The notes under the pieces: model-generated
The model's input: only the letters and a program-made list of their open reading frames with translations
Told to the model about the DNA's origin: nothing
The model's database searches: none
Shown here: positions 54,046 to 63,035 of the stretch, piece by piece
How positions within the stretch are numbered: position 1 is the first letter of the stretch
Layout of the letters: every line of letters starts with the position of its first letter
Made by a program: the position numbers and the translations under genes
From: Ktedonobacter robiniae
GTDB taxonomy: Bacteria > Chloroflexota > Ktedonobacteria > Ktedonobacterales > Ktedonobacteraceae
Direction: 5' to 3'
Assembly (NCBI RefSeq): GCF_016587375.1
Contig: NZ_BNJG01000002.1
Coordinates: 372,001 to 436,000, forward strand
Length of the DNA stretch: 64,000 bases

Positions 54046-54246
54046 CATCGGTTCCAAGATGATGGTGAGGACGAGGTGACAGCAGCGGTTCGACCGCGAA
54101 CGTAAGATGGTCCCCCATCATCTCGGGCTGGCCCAAGTTTGAACCGTATGGTGTGGCTTTGACCACGTATCACGAGCTAAGACTGGCCTTGCCCCAGGTC
54201 CGAGACAGGAATGAATTTCTCTCTCGATCAGACGAAAGGAGTCGCT

Positions 54247-55275
54247 ATGACATCCTCACCAGAACCATTGTATGACCTCTTCGTTGGCATTGACATCGCA
54301 GCGGTAACGGCATCTGTCGCTTGGAAGGAACCCTCCCGGAAGATCTGGCACGCGCTCACTATTGATCAGACCCCTCAAGGCTTCCAGACGCTCCAGCAAC
54401 GCTTGCTCGCTACAGGGCATTCAGCCAAGAGCATTCTTGTTGTGATGGAAGCAACTGGTTCCTATTGGATGACGCTGGCAACCACCCTGGCTCAAGCTGG
54501 CTTCGCCATCAGTGTCATTACCCCAGCTCAGGCTCACCATTTTGCCAAAGCCTTACTTAAGCAAGCAAAGACAGATGCCATCGATGCTCAAACGCTGGCG
54601 CAACTCGCCGCTTTGCTTCAGCCAGCCGTATGGACCCTCCTCCGGCCATTTTTGTTGAACTCTATCAACGATTGAACGAACGTGAGAGCCTCATGCACAT
54701 GCGTCAACAGCTCCGCAACCAATTGCATGCCTTGAGTCACTGTCCCGCGCGTGATTGCCTCCGTACACACACGCATGCAATTCTTGATAGAGTCGCTGAC
54801 CGAACAGATGTTGGAAGGAGAGGCCGAGCTTGATGAGGCTCTTTCTCTTGATTCCTTATGGACAGCATCCGCCATCAGGCTCCAGACTATTCCTGGGATC
54901 GGGCTACTGACTGCCGCTTGGCTCCTGGTTACGACACTCAATTTTACGCTGTGTAACACGGTGGAAGAACTGACGGCATATGCTGGGCTGGCTCCTCATC
55001 CCTTCCAATCGGGAACCAGTGTCCATGGGCGAGCAAGCATTGGGCATACAGGAAATGCTGCACTTCGTACGGCAGTGTATCTGGCAACCTTGAGTGCCGC
55101 TCAATACAACCCCGTGATCAAGGCATTTTATGATCGTTTACGAGCGGCAGGCAAACCCATGAAGGTCGCCCGCTGCGCTGCGGCGCGAAAGCTCTTACAC
55201 ATTGCCTTTGCGGTCGTCAAAAACGAGGCGGACTTTGATCCGTTGTATGCAGCCAGAGCACAAAAAACGGCTTGA
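54247..55275 (+). pseudogene. IS110-family transposase with two frameshifts
   Basis: ATG 54247 follows AAAGGAGTCGCT. Frame 1 gives DLFVGIDIAAVTASVAWKEP, LVVMEATGSYWMTLATTLAQ and KQAKTDAIDAQTLAQLAALL. Near 54637 one base is lost and another frame goes on (PPPAIFVELYQRLNERESLM). Near 54750 the first frame returns (IASVHTRMQFLIESLTEQML) to TIPGIGLLTAAWLLV, TAYAGLAPHPFQSGTSVHGR and a normal end. The DEDD and serine regions are otherwise preserved, so the lesions are recent or are read errors. Confidence 0.85.
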
Positions 55276-55351
55276 TAGTTTGACACATCAAGAGAAGAAA
55301 ATGTTTTCTTCTTCATATCCCACATGTTTTTTATTTTTGGTAAACTGAGCA

Positions 55352-56140
55352 ATGCTCCTCTTGACAAACAATACCGTATCTTACGTAGCGCTACCCCTTT
55401 CAGAAATGCAGTTATTTGCCGTTTTTTTAATCCTCCTAAGTGTATATTTTTTTTGCTCTTCAGGACAGGTAAAGGCGGCAGAGTTAGCCAAGCATGCCCC
55501 CATGAGTTATAGTTGTGTAGGTTTTGCTCGCTGTTATGGAGTAAATGATTGGAATGGACCAAACCATGGTGCTTATACAGAAATGGATGTTGTACAGCTC
55601 CATGCAGGTTCCCTCATTATGAATAACACGTTATGGGTGACAACTTCAGATCTTTCTCAATGGGCTGAGGGAGGCTACAAGGTCCATAGCACCATGTTAT
55701 ATGAGTTCTGGTATTGGGCATACAGTGCAGGTGACACTGACTATCATGAATATGATTCTGGAGGCTTGCATACAGGTACATATGGGGATTTTGGCCACCC
55801 TGCTGCTGTATATGTCTGGTGGGAGGATAGCAGTCATTGGAATGTTGCAATATATGGAAACGCCACTTCTTGGCTTCCTAATGGTTTCCCTCTTTCAATG
55901 AATGCTACGGTTATACAAATAGGACAAGAAATAGGTGGCTCGGGCGTTTCGTCGGATGGTGCCGCAAACTTTAATTACAATCAATACATAAGTCCAAGTA
56001 ATGGCTCATACAATTATCAATTCCAAGATGGACAGATAGGGGAATTTGTAACTCAAAATACAAGTCCTCCTTATTCAGATTGGAATACAAGACCAAGTGG
56101 AAGCACATCAGGTGGAAGCTGGTGGGCATGTACGTGCTAA
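55352..56140 (+). CDS. putative secreted protein, unknown
   Basis: The 262-aa product has a hydrophobic signal (LFAVFLILLSVYFFCSSGQV) with cleavage likely after KAA; ATG 55406 just before it is an alternative start. The mature part is rich in Tyr, Trp, Ser and Gly (HWNVAIYGNATSWLPNG, YDSGGLHTGTYGDFGHPAAV) and ends in a WWACTC tail. It suggests a beta-rich extracellular protein; I recognise no family. GC content is much lower than in neighbouring genes. Both starts lack a good ribosome-binding site. Confidence 0.6.
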   Translation: MLLLTNNTVSYVALPLSEMQLFAVFLILLSVYFFCSSGQVKAAELAKHAPMSYSCVGFARCYGVNDWNGPNHGAYTEMDVVQLHAGSLIMNNTLWVTTSDLSQWAEGGYKVHSTMLYEFWYWAYSAGDTDYHEYDSGGLHTGTYGDFGHPAAVYVWWEDSSHWNVAIYGNATSWLPNGFPLSMNATVIQIGQEIGGSGVSSDGAANFNYNQYISPSNGSYNYQFQDGQIGEFVTQNTSPPYSDWNTRPSGSTSGGSWWACTC

Positions 56141-56234
56141 GGCCGCAAACTCGTATTCTCTTACGGAGGAAGATGTAAGAAATTTGTGAAATGAATTAGC
56201 TGTTACAGCATCATACCACAAAGGAAGAGGAAAA

Positions 56235-56738
56235 ATGAAACGCATCGCTCTAATTGGCTTACTTGCTGCGCTTGCTTTAACAGTGCTTTTGTTTGTTACT
56301 ATAGCAAATCCACAAAATGCTTCAGGATCAGGAAGCCATGGCCCCAAAGGTTTTACTCCCCCTGCACATACAATATCAGCTGGACATATGAAAGGTATAC
56401 CAGTTGCTAGCAACAAGCTGCAAGCCAATAATAACGCATTGCCAACATTTACTGCTAGCGACGTTGAGGCCTATCTCAAGACAAACCCCTATCCGGTGGG
56501 AGAAAAATCTAAGCTCAAACACATTATTACCTTTATGTCTTCATCGGATTTAGGGAAAAAGGTGAATGCTGACTTTAGCGCAGAAGCTCCTACGCTTTGC
56601 TATGTAGAATTTACTGATACCCAACCTATTCAATTAGATACTGTAGCTAAGCCAAATGGACAACTTCTTAGCTTCAAGAAGGTTTACATGATTTTTGATG
56701 GCCGAACTGGTGATCTAATTACTTGGGGAGGCAATTAG
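56235..56738 (+). CDS. putative secreted protein, unknown
   Basis: ATG 56235 follows GGAAGAGGAAAA; 167 aa. A signal peptide (RIALIGLLAALALTVLLFVT) is followed by a low-complexity linker and a small domain (FTASDVEAYLKTNPYP, PTLCYVEFTDTQPIQLDT, KVYMIFDGRTGDLITWGG). The end resembles PepSY-type or protease-inhibitor-like strands but cannot be named. It is AT-rich like the gene before it and probably travelled with it. Confidence 0.65.
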   Translation: MKRIALIGLLAALALTVLLFVTIANPQNASGSGSHGPKGFTPPAHTISAGHMKGIPVASNKLQANNNALPTFTASDVEAYLKTNPYPVGEKSKLKHIITFMSSSDLGKKVNADFSAEAPTLCYVEFTDTQPIQLDTVAKPNGQLLSFKKVYMIFDGRTGDLITWGGN

Positions 56739-56817
56739 ATCCAGATCATATTGCTTTGATGCAAAAAATAGCAATGAAATAGGGAAACGAGTACAAGGTT
56801 TCAGGGGGATATGCACC

Positions 56818-56980
56818 CCCCTATTTGACGCCGATCTCCCACGGATCAAGGAATTGCTCAATCTCGGACTTTCCGTGCGCAAGATCGCCAAAATCCTCAA
56901 CTATCCGAACCATCACTCGCTTAACACCTACGTCCAGAAACGCGGACTACGCGGACCAGGTTCGTCACCCCGCAAGTGAA
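56818..56980 (+). pseudogene. helix-turn-helix tail of a recombinase
   Basis: The plus strand encodes LPRIKELLNLGLSVRKIAKI and LNYPNHHSLNTYVQKRGLRG, then a stop, a typical Hin/resolvase-type C-terminal helix-turn-helix. No start or catalytic domain is present. The rest up to 57127 shows nothing. Confidence 0.45.
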
Positions 56981-57127
56981 GAAGTAGCTTCTTCTCTCAA
57001 ATATAACAAATTGCTTTACTGCACATTTTCGCTAGGATCTTAGTCCACCTTCTGCTGTCACAAGGAAAAACTGTTTCATATGGAAGGCAAACTCCTTGCG
57101 AAGCATTTCAGTCAGGCCTGTCACATC

Positions 57128-58090
57128 CTAGCGGATGACGACATGCTGCACGGCGGCCGAATGCCTGTCCAACAATTCATCTTTTGCTCCCGAGAGGCCA
57201 TGTCCCTGGCGCCATAACGAGGGCTGATGAGCGAGCCGAGAGAGCGCTCTCGCCAGGCGGTCACAGGCCGCAGAAGAGCACTGGAAACAGAGGTGTGGCG
57301 CAACCAGATGGAGTTCACTCAGCCGCAAACGCCCGGTTGTATCGCGAAGGAGATCCACACGCGCGAACAGGGTTGGGGAAAGACGAGAAAGGACGTCACG
57401 AGCAAAGGCCACATAGTCCCTCTGTAGTGGAACCGCAACAGCGTTCCTCACCTCATCCTCCTCCTGTGAGAGCTGGCAAGGCGTATGGACGGCATGCGTA
57501 ATCTGTCCACAAATCGCCATCACGCTCTGCTCCCCCTCGGGAAGGAAGGGCTGAACCATCATGGCAGCGCCGTGAGCCAGGGAAGCATCGAGATGTGCCT
57601 GTCCCTGGATCAGGCTTTCCTGTGCACGTGTCACCAGGCGAAGACCGGTGGGACCAGTGGCAATAACCGGTTTGATTATCGCCTCTTGCCAGCCACGCTC
57701 TGCGAGGAGGTGTGCCAGTGACGGAGGCGCGGCAGTGGTTGGCTTCACCCAATGGGTCGGGACAACCGGGATCCCCTGGGCCGCGAGATCACGGAGATAC
57801 CACCGCTGGGTGTTCCACTCCAGGAGTGGAAGCAGGTTGAGCAACAACGCCTGCCGGGCGACACGACGCGCCCAGTGCAAAAATGCACCACGCTGCCGGT
57901 TATAGTCCCGAACGGAGCGCACGACCAACAGGGATGGGCGCTCCCACTGATAGGTAGGGTCGTTCCAGCAGACCAGGTCGACATGGACACCCAGGCGGCT
58001 CAGCGCTTGCTGCACGACCAGGTCATCGTGATCGCGATAAAAGTCGTCCGCACAGGTCGCAAGTGCGACGAGAGGGTACAATTGCGTCAT
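57128..58090 (-). CDS. ATP-grasp domain protein (RimK/glutathione-synthetase-like)
   Basis: ATG 58090 follows GAGGAAGACAAAAG; 320 aa. The N-terminal pre-ATP-grasp part reads VALATCADDFYRDHDDLVVQ and SVRDYNRQRGAFLHWARRV. The ATP-grasp core follows: WQEAIIKPVIATGPTGLRLV with the ATP-binding lysine near residue 150, MMVQPFLPEGEQSVMAICG, and LFARVDLLRDTTGRLRLSEL with the metal ligands of the RVD and E positions. These enzymes ligate carboxylates to amines. Order of genes suggests it works with the Rossmann protein and hydrolase upstream, from which TnpB now separates it. Confidence 0.82.
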   Translation of the reverse strand: MTQLYPLVALATCADDFYRDHDDLVVQQALSRLGVHVDLVCWNDPTYQWERPSLLVVRSVRDYNRQRGAFLHWARRVARQALLLNLLPLLEWNTQRWYLRDLAAQGIPVVPTHWVKPTTAAPPSLAHLLAERGWQEAIIKPVIATGPTGLRLVTRAQESLIQGQAHLDASLAHGAAMMVQPFLPEGEQSVMAICGQITHAVHTPCQLSQEEDEVRNAVAVPLQRDYVAFARDVLSRLSPTLFARVDLLRDTTGRLRLSELHLVAPHLCFQCSSAACDRLARALSRLAHQPSLWRQGHGLSGAKDELLDRHSAAVQHVVIR

Positions 58091-58145
58091 CTTTTGTCTT
58101 CCTCGTCTGAGAAAGCACGTTCCCAGCACCTCTTGCTCGTGAGGC

Positions 58146-58180
58146 ATGTCAATCACCTCCGGTCAGAGACCGGAGGCTTG
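58146..58180 (-). other. IS605-type right end with hairpin
   Basis: CCTCCGGTC (58156-58164) and GACCGGAGG (58168-58176) form a perfect 9-bp stem; on the minus strand it is followed by TGATTGACAT. This is the classical IS200/IS605 right-end form and the 3' end of the guide-RNA scaffold. Sequence below about 58146 would act as the guide. Confidence 0.6.
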
Positions 58181-59403
58181 TTCGTTACACCTGGACTCCA
58201 CCGCACCTCGGCGTACCTTCGCAGGCGCGCCGCTTTGGCTTCACCGTCCGATGCATCAGGGGCCATTGACACAAACCCCGTCCTGATCCAGTCTTGCCGG
58301 ATCAAGAGCGTCCTCAAGGTCACATTCCTCGCGCCAATCAGATCAGCGTGGAGCGTGTACCTACACTGCTGACACCCAAAGCGCAACCCCTTGTTCGGGC
58401 GATTCTCATCAGCCGTGTGCCCACACATCGGGCACGCCTTCGAGGTGTAGTTCGCATCCACCTTGACGGCGAGCGACCCGGCAAGCGTGGCCTTGTAGCT
58501 CACAAGCGCCTGAAGTTCGGCAAAGGACCACTGCGAGTGCACGCGATTGGCTTTGCGAGCCTTCGCAGACACCGCCTCGATGCCCTTCCCCTTTGTCGTG
58601 CGCTTGCGCTTTCTGCGTCTGGTCCGCTCCCGGATATCGGTGAGTTGTTCCAGCCCAATCAGGGCGTGTGGGTGCTGCTCGATGATCTGTTTGGCGACTA
58701 TGTGGTTGGCGTGCAGTTTCAACCGTCTCTCTCGTTGCTCAATGCGTCTAAGACGACGTTTCGCGCCACGAGTGCCTTTCTGCTGCAAGCGTTTGCGTAA
58801 TCGTGCGTAATGGTTGGCTCGGTGCCTCACTCGCTTTCCTGAGTGAAAGCTCGCTTTGCCGGTCGAGATGGAAGTGACCGCCAGGTAGCGGATACCCACA
58901 TCCACCCCAACGACTTCGGTGAGTTGTGCAGGAGTGGGATCAGAAATCTCAATCTCTAAGGACACCAGCAGATAGAATTGCTTCTTTGGCTGATCGTACC
59001 AGAGTTTCGCATCTCCGATGCGCGCCCCGTGTTGGATGAGGGCCGTCTGCTTGTCGTAGCCCTGATAGGGGATGCTGATGCGTCCGGTGAGGGTGCCGAT
59101 GCTTACCCGGCTCTCGCACTGAAAGGTGTAGTCCCGCGCGTAGGTGTACTGCACGGTTGGGGAGCTATACTGTGGCGGCTGGTCCAATCCCTTGAAGCGC
59201 TTTTTTGTGATCTTAGCTCGGCGATGCTCGATATTCTTCACCAGTTTCGTCCACAGCCCTTTGTACGTTGCCGAGACCTGCCGTTCCACGCTACAGGCCA
59301 GTTGCGAGGGAAGACCGAAGCGCGCGCGTAGCTCGGCATACATGCCTTTGTGCAGTTTGGTCACACTACTGGTTTTGCCGTGCGCGAAGGCATAGTGACT
59401 CAC
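58153..59403 (-). CDS. tnpB: IS605-type TnpB, start codon apparently lost
   Basis: The 416-aa frame from GTG 59403 begins SHYAFAHGKTSSVTKL, but homologous coding runs a further ~36 codons upstream (IITAKLKLLPTPEQQQRLRQ). ATC stands where the related gene at 34847 has its initiator region, and no start codon occurs before the in-frame stop. The RuvC acids (VVGVDVGIRYLAVT near 167, LIGLEQLTD near 249, HADLIGARNVTLRTL near 351) and zinc ribbon (CPMCGHTADENR, CQQCR) are intact. It is a close relative of that TnpB. No TnpA. Confidence 0.85.
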   Translation of the reverse strand: MSHYAFAHGKTSSVTKLHKGMYAELRARFGLPSQLACSVERQVSATYKGLWTKLVKNIEHRRAKITKKRFKGLDQPPQYSSPTVQYTYARDYTFQCESRVSIGTLTGRISIPYQGYDKQTALIQHGARIGDAKLWYDQPKKQFYLLVSLEIEISDPTPAQLTEVVGVDVGIRYLAVTSISTGKASFHSGKRVRHRANHYARLRKRLQQKGTRGAKRRLRRIEQRERRLKLHANHIVAKQIIEQHPHALIGLEQLTDIRERTRRRKRKRTTKGKGIEAVSAKARKANRVHSQWSFAELQALVSYKATLAGSLAVKVDANYTSKACPMCGHTADENRPNKGLRFGCQQCRYTLHADLIGARNVTLRTLLIRQDWIRTGFVSMAPDASDGEAKAARLRRYAEVRWSPGVTNKPPVSDRR

Positions 59404-59708
59404 CGCATTGAGCGCGTCGCGGTACGCCAGTTGCGTCTGGCGTAAGCGTTGCTGCTGCTCTGGCGTGGGCAGAAGTTTCAGTTTAGCGGTGATGATCTGC
59501 TTGATGTCGTTCGCTTTCTCGTGATAAAGTAGGAAGCCAGCTTGTAGGTGACATGTGTGATGTGCTGTACATCCATACCCATCAGTATAACAAATGTTCT
59601 ACTCCTTGTGAAGCCCCTGAGATGGCGGCGCTTCCTCCCCTGGTTGAAACGCAGGAGTTCCGCGCCGCCTGTATCATGAACACAGCTCTCGGTGGAGAGA
59701 TCCCCTGG

Positions 59709-60965
59709 TCAAAGGCAGTGACGGAAACGGGCGCGAAACTGCGTGAGGTAGAGCGATGGGGAATCATGCACACCCAGATCAGGTGCCATCCCTCGGAACC
59801 CGGCCCGTCTCAGCGCGAAGTAGTAGTTCTGCGCCGTTTTGGTGTCGACCCATCCAGAGGTCGGAAGGACATCGAGTTTCGCGACCGCCAGCCCGGCAAG
59901 CAGGGAACTCTTGACCTGGTATGGGTTGCGTAGCCCACCCCCTTCCCCCGTTTGTATGAGCAAATCGAGCAGTGACCCACTCGCAAACACTCGCAGTTCT
60001 CGCATCGGTGCTGGAGAGGTCAGTTCATCTCCCCGAGGAGCAAGGATATCCTGGTGTGCGCGTATCCGAGCCGAGAGGGGCTCTGACACCTCTGGGGAGA
60101 GAGCCGACGGAAGCCGAAGGAGAATCGTCCCGGCGCGAAGGCGTTGCACATCGAGTCCTCTGAGCAAATCGCCTGTCCCAAGGAGCAGGGTGCCCTCCTC
60201 ATACACGCCATCTGGCAGCATCTCCCCTGCTCGCATCTCGCTGCGCACGATGTCTCCCCGAAAGCCAGACACCAACAGTTCCGCCACAAGGTGCTCACCA
60301 TGCGTCCCCTGCCCCGGAAGCGTGCAGAGCATCAGAGATACGGGATGCGGTCGCGTGGCGAGCAGGAGACGAAGAAACGTACTGACGAAATCATCGGGTC
60401 CTACTGCCACCGCAAGCCGTTCACGGCAGAGATCGCGACCAACGCGTGTGAGGATCCATTCGAGATTCAGGAGGACCGCGGCACTGGTGGTGGCGTCCGT
60501 GGTGGTAAGGCATGGACGACGACCGGCACACGACACCTGGTGCTCTCGAATCATTTGCCCACCTCTGGTCTGCAAGGCGAGGGGCACTGAAAGGGAGACG
60601 CTTCTAGCACCGCAGGCCTGAGCGAGGGCCACAGCTTTGCAGGCCTGCTCAGTCACCTTCTGCTGCCGCTGTTCATCACTGTGGGTATCCTCTAAGGGCA
60701 AAAGAAAGGTTCCCACCCGTCCGAGCTGCGTCGTGACGATCTGCGTCAGTATGGGGCGTCCCTGATGCCAGGTCTGTAGGAGCGAAGCTTCCTCCTTTTG
60801 AAGGGGAGGAAGACACGTGAGCACAGCGGCATCGAGCGGGGCTTCACTTTTGGTGAGCACCTGCTCAAGAAGCAGATGGGAGGATGGCAATCCCTGCTGC
60901 TCATCATGCACGGGTGAGGACGGTGCTTGCGCGTGCACAGGAGAAGAAAACGTAGTACGAGTCAT
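59709..60965 (-). CDS. Rossmann-like protein of unknown reaction
   Basis: Start ATG 60965 gives 418 aa. The middle reads RSVSLSVPLALQTRGGQMI, TTDATTSAAVLLNLEWILTR and then RLAVAVGPDDFVSTFLRLLL, where a nucleotide-binding strand-turn-helix is expected although the glycines are mostly missing. The layout resembles acyl-ACP/aldehyde-forming reductase-like proteins with a preceding TT(D/G) motif. PTSGWVDTKTAQNYYFALRR closes it. I cannot name the reaction. It is upstream of the ATP-grasp gene and downstream of the hydrolase on the same strand. Confidence 0.6.
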   Translation of the reverse strand: MTRTTFSSPVHAQAPSSPVHDEQQGLPSSHLLLEQVLTKSEAPLDAAVLTCLPPLQKEEASLLQTWHQGRPILTQIVTTQLGRVGTFLLPLEDTHSDEQRQQKVTEQACKAVALAQACGARSVSLSVPLALQTRGGQMIREHQVSCAGRRPCLTTTDATTSAAVLLNLEWILTRVGRDLCRERLAVAVGPDDFVSTFLRLLLATRPHPVSLMLCTLPGQGTHGEHLVAELLVSGFRGDIVRSEMRAGEMLPDGVYEEGTLLLGTGDLLRGLDVQRLRAGTILLRLPSALSPEVSEPLSARIRAHQDILAPRGDELTSPAPMRELRVFASGSLLDLLIQTGEGGGLRNPYQVKSSLLAGLAVAKLDVLPTSGWVDTKTAQNYYFALRRAGFRGMAPDLGVHDSPSLYLTQFRARFRHCL

Positions 60966-61076
60966 AGCGATGTTCTTTCTCTTTATAGACAACGTGACGG
61001 CGTGTTGTCATGGATGAACGAATCATAGAGTGAATGAGGCCAATACAAGAGCGCATAGTACGGATGCACACCAGCT

Positions 61077-61865
61077 TTAGAGAGGTGTCTCGGAGACAAG
61101 CGCCGTACATGCGCTCGATTCGTGCTCCTGAGAGCCGGTTCCTCCGGCAAGAGATGCATTGCTCTGCGTTACAAGGCCCGAGAGATCCTTGAGCGTCTGA
61201 AGGATCATGAGCGGCTTTCCCCAGCGGGTGTACTCCGTTTCCATATACTCCACCAGGTGGCAGAGTTCTGCACTAACCAGAGGGTGCACCAACCGGATCT
61301 GCGACACCAGTTCTCCGTGTGCACGCTCAGGAGCGATACCGTCCTGTGGAAAGAGGGGAAGCAGGAGCGAGGCAAGCTCGTGAGCGGCACTGTAGGAGAC
61401 ATCAACGTCAGGTGAAGACAAACGCGTCAGAAGGGCAAACGGGTATATGTGTGGGAAAGGAAGGATGGTGAACGCGCGCAGGCGCTCTGCGAGCGTCGCA
61501 TGCCACTGTAACGCATCGAGCACGCACATGCCAAAGCGTCCGAGTGCGACCACATGTATGCCATCCAGGTGAAGGGTGGTATCGCATAAGATCGCCACGT
61601 CTTCAACCCAGGCGGGAATAGTGTAGGCAGATTGTTCCGCTGGTTTGGAAGAAAACCCATGTCCAAGGAGATCCGGCGCCACAACGTAGTAGTGGCGAGC
61701 AAGTGATGCCATGTACGGCGTAAACACCGCGCTACTTTGCCACTCGCCGTGAAGCAAGAGCAACGGTGGGTTTTGAGGGGTGCCTGCGAACCGGCACCAT
61801 AGCCTCCGTCCAATTGGATAAAGGGAAAGATGCTGATCAGAGCAAAGGGAAATGGATGTTGCCAT
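61077..61865 (-). CDS. alpha/beta hydrolase
   Basis: ATG 61865 follows GGAGGACTTTTCACG; 262 aa. PPLLLLHGEWQSSAVFTPYM is the oxyanion HG region, YYVVAPDLLGHGFSSKPAEQ follows, then ADVAILCDTTLHLDGIHVV. The nucleophile elbow reads VVALGRFGMCVLDAL, with Gly-Arg-Phe-Gly instead of GxSxG, so the nucleophile serine is absent. It may be a non-hydrolytic or binding member. The gene is first of the minus-strand set and has direct repeats in front of its promoter. Confidence 0.78.
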   Translation of the reverse strand: MATSISLCSDQHLSLYPIGRRLWCRFAGTPQNPPLLLLHGEWQSSAVFTPYMASLARHYYVVAPDLLGHGFSSKPAEQSAYTIPAWVEDVAILCDTTLHLDGIHVVALGRFGMCVLDALQWHATLAERLRAFTILPFPHIYPFALLTRLSSPDVDVSYSAAHELASLLLPLFPQDGIAPERAHGELVSQIRLVHPLVSAELCHLVEYMETEYTRWGKPLMILQTLKDLSGLVTQSNASLAGGTGSQEHESSACTALVSETPL

Positions 61866-61908
61866 CGTGAAAAGTCCTCCATTTTACCAAAATTTTGTAA
61901 TTTGCCTG

Positions 61909-61936
61909 GACATACTGTTGTACTGTAGACATACTG
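61909..61936 (-). promoter_or_regulatory. direct repeats upstream of the hydrolase promoter
   Basis: CAGTATGTC occurs twice on the minus strand (61936-61928 and 61917-61909), 19 bp apart. A TAAAAT box at 61886-61881 lies downstream with a poor -35. Direct repeats before a weak -35 suit an OmpR/SARP-type activator, and such a gene lies nearby at 62170. Confidence 0.5.
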
Positions 61937-62169
61937 AAAGCGCTCAGCCTTTGTCATGAGAAGCAGTCCTGGATAGATTCCTGGCGCACAGTTATCATCA
62001 CCATCACCAGTGTAGATCCAGGGATGTTTCGGTCCATGTCGCGAGGTACGTGACAAGTGTACCTGGAAACAAGGAGACAAGGGAAGATCTAAACCACCCA
62101 ATAGTGCGCGAAGTTCTTCCCAATTCCGGGCAAAGTACTATGTATATAGGAAAACCAACAGCCGTGAGA

Positions 62170-62619
62170 TCATTCAGACGTATGATTGCTTTCCGCCTTG
62201 TGCCCCTCCTGGCGATGGTGCAGCACATATCCATGCCCTTTAACCACAGCTAATTTCAGAAACGGTGGGAGTTTCTGCTTGAGTTTGGACACGTGCTTTT
62301 GGAGCGTTACAATCTCTGGTGCATCACAGTGATCGGCATCAAGGCCAAAAGCACAGGCAGCCAGGTCACCAAAGGAAAGAACTTGCTCAGGATGGGATAA
62401 AAATGCCGCCAGCAGGCGACATTGTATGGGAGTACAATGCAGTTGAAAGCCCTCGGTCAACTGTTTCCGCTGAAAAATGTAGATAAAACGCTCGTGAAAA
62501 ATCAGCGCCTTATAAGACAAGAACGAAATAAGTACCGGAGCGTGACCTGAAGTTCCACCCTGCTCCTGTGGCAAAGATGGTAGGCCTGTAGGCGACATAT
62601 CATCCTCAAGAAAGATCAT
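62170..62619 (-). CDS. winged-helix DNA-binding protein (Trans_reg_C type)
   Basis: The 149-aa protein contains only an output domain: LHCTPIQCRLLAAFLSHPEQ, VLSFGDLAACAFGLDADHCD, EIVTLQKHVSKLKQKLPPFL and VVKGHGYVLHHR, in the order of the OmpR/PhoB winged helix. No receiver is present. It probably regulates the hydrolase-ligase genes next to it through the repeats at 61909-61936. A possible earlier or later start (ATG 62595) cannot be excluded. Confidence 0.78.
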   Translation of the reverse strand: MIFLEDDMSPTGLPSLPQEQGGTSGHAPVLISFLSYKALIFHERFIYIFQRKQLTEGFQLHCTPIQCRLLAAFLSHPEQVLSFGDLAACAFGLDADHCDAPEIVTLQKHVSKLKQKLPPFLKLAVVKGHGYVLHHRQEGHKAESNHTSE

Positions 62620-63035
62620 TGCCTTCCTCTCTATCTATTCTTGGTAAGAGAATTGAAGATGGCGGGCCAGAATCGTACTTGTGCCGTCACCTGCAATGTG
62701 AAGATAACGACGCTGAGAAAATTGAAGAGGCATACCACCCTCTCTCTTGGCAACATGTTCATCAAAAGTATGTCTCTTTTTTGCTTGATTGCACAGATAC
62801 AACACCGATACGTTACCGATACAATGCCTGTACCACATCTATACAACATCTCTGCAGCACGTAGGGTCCTTATTTCTAGTAAAAAAGACTTGTGAAAATA
62901 CACAAGACATGTTATGATCTTTGAGCCGTAGATGCATTATGCATCTTTTTTAAGAGATAATACATACATTGTAAAACAATGTCTTCTCTTCTCTATATGT
63001 TTTCACTTGCTTTACCGATGGAGAGACCAAAGTAG
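62620..63035. other. divergent gap with promoter for the NACHT gene
   Basis: TTGTGA (62890-62895), 17 bases and TATGAT (62913-62918) form a good plus-strand promoter. A small stem GATGC/GCATC with six T follows at 62931-62951 inside the leader and could act as an attenuator. No coding sequence is convincing. Confidence 0.45.

Noticed and set aside
61427..62101. 224-codon minus-strand frame overlapping the hydrolase
   Set aside because: It is the shadow of the alpha/beta hydrolase in another frame; its promoter region is included in the frame.
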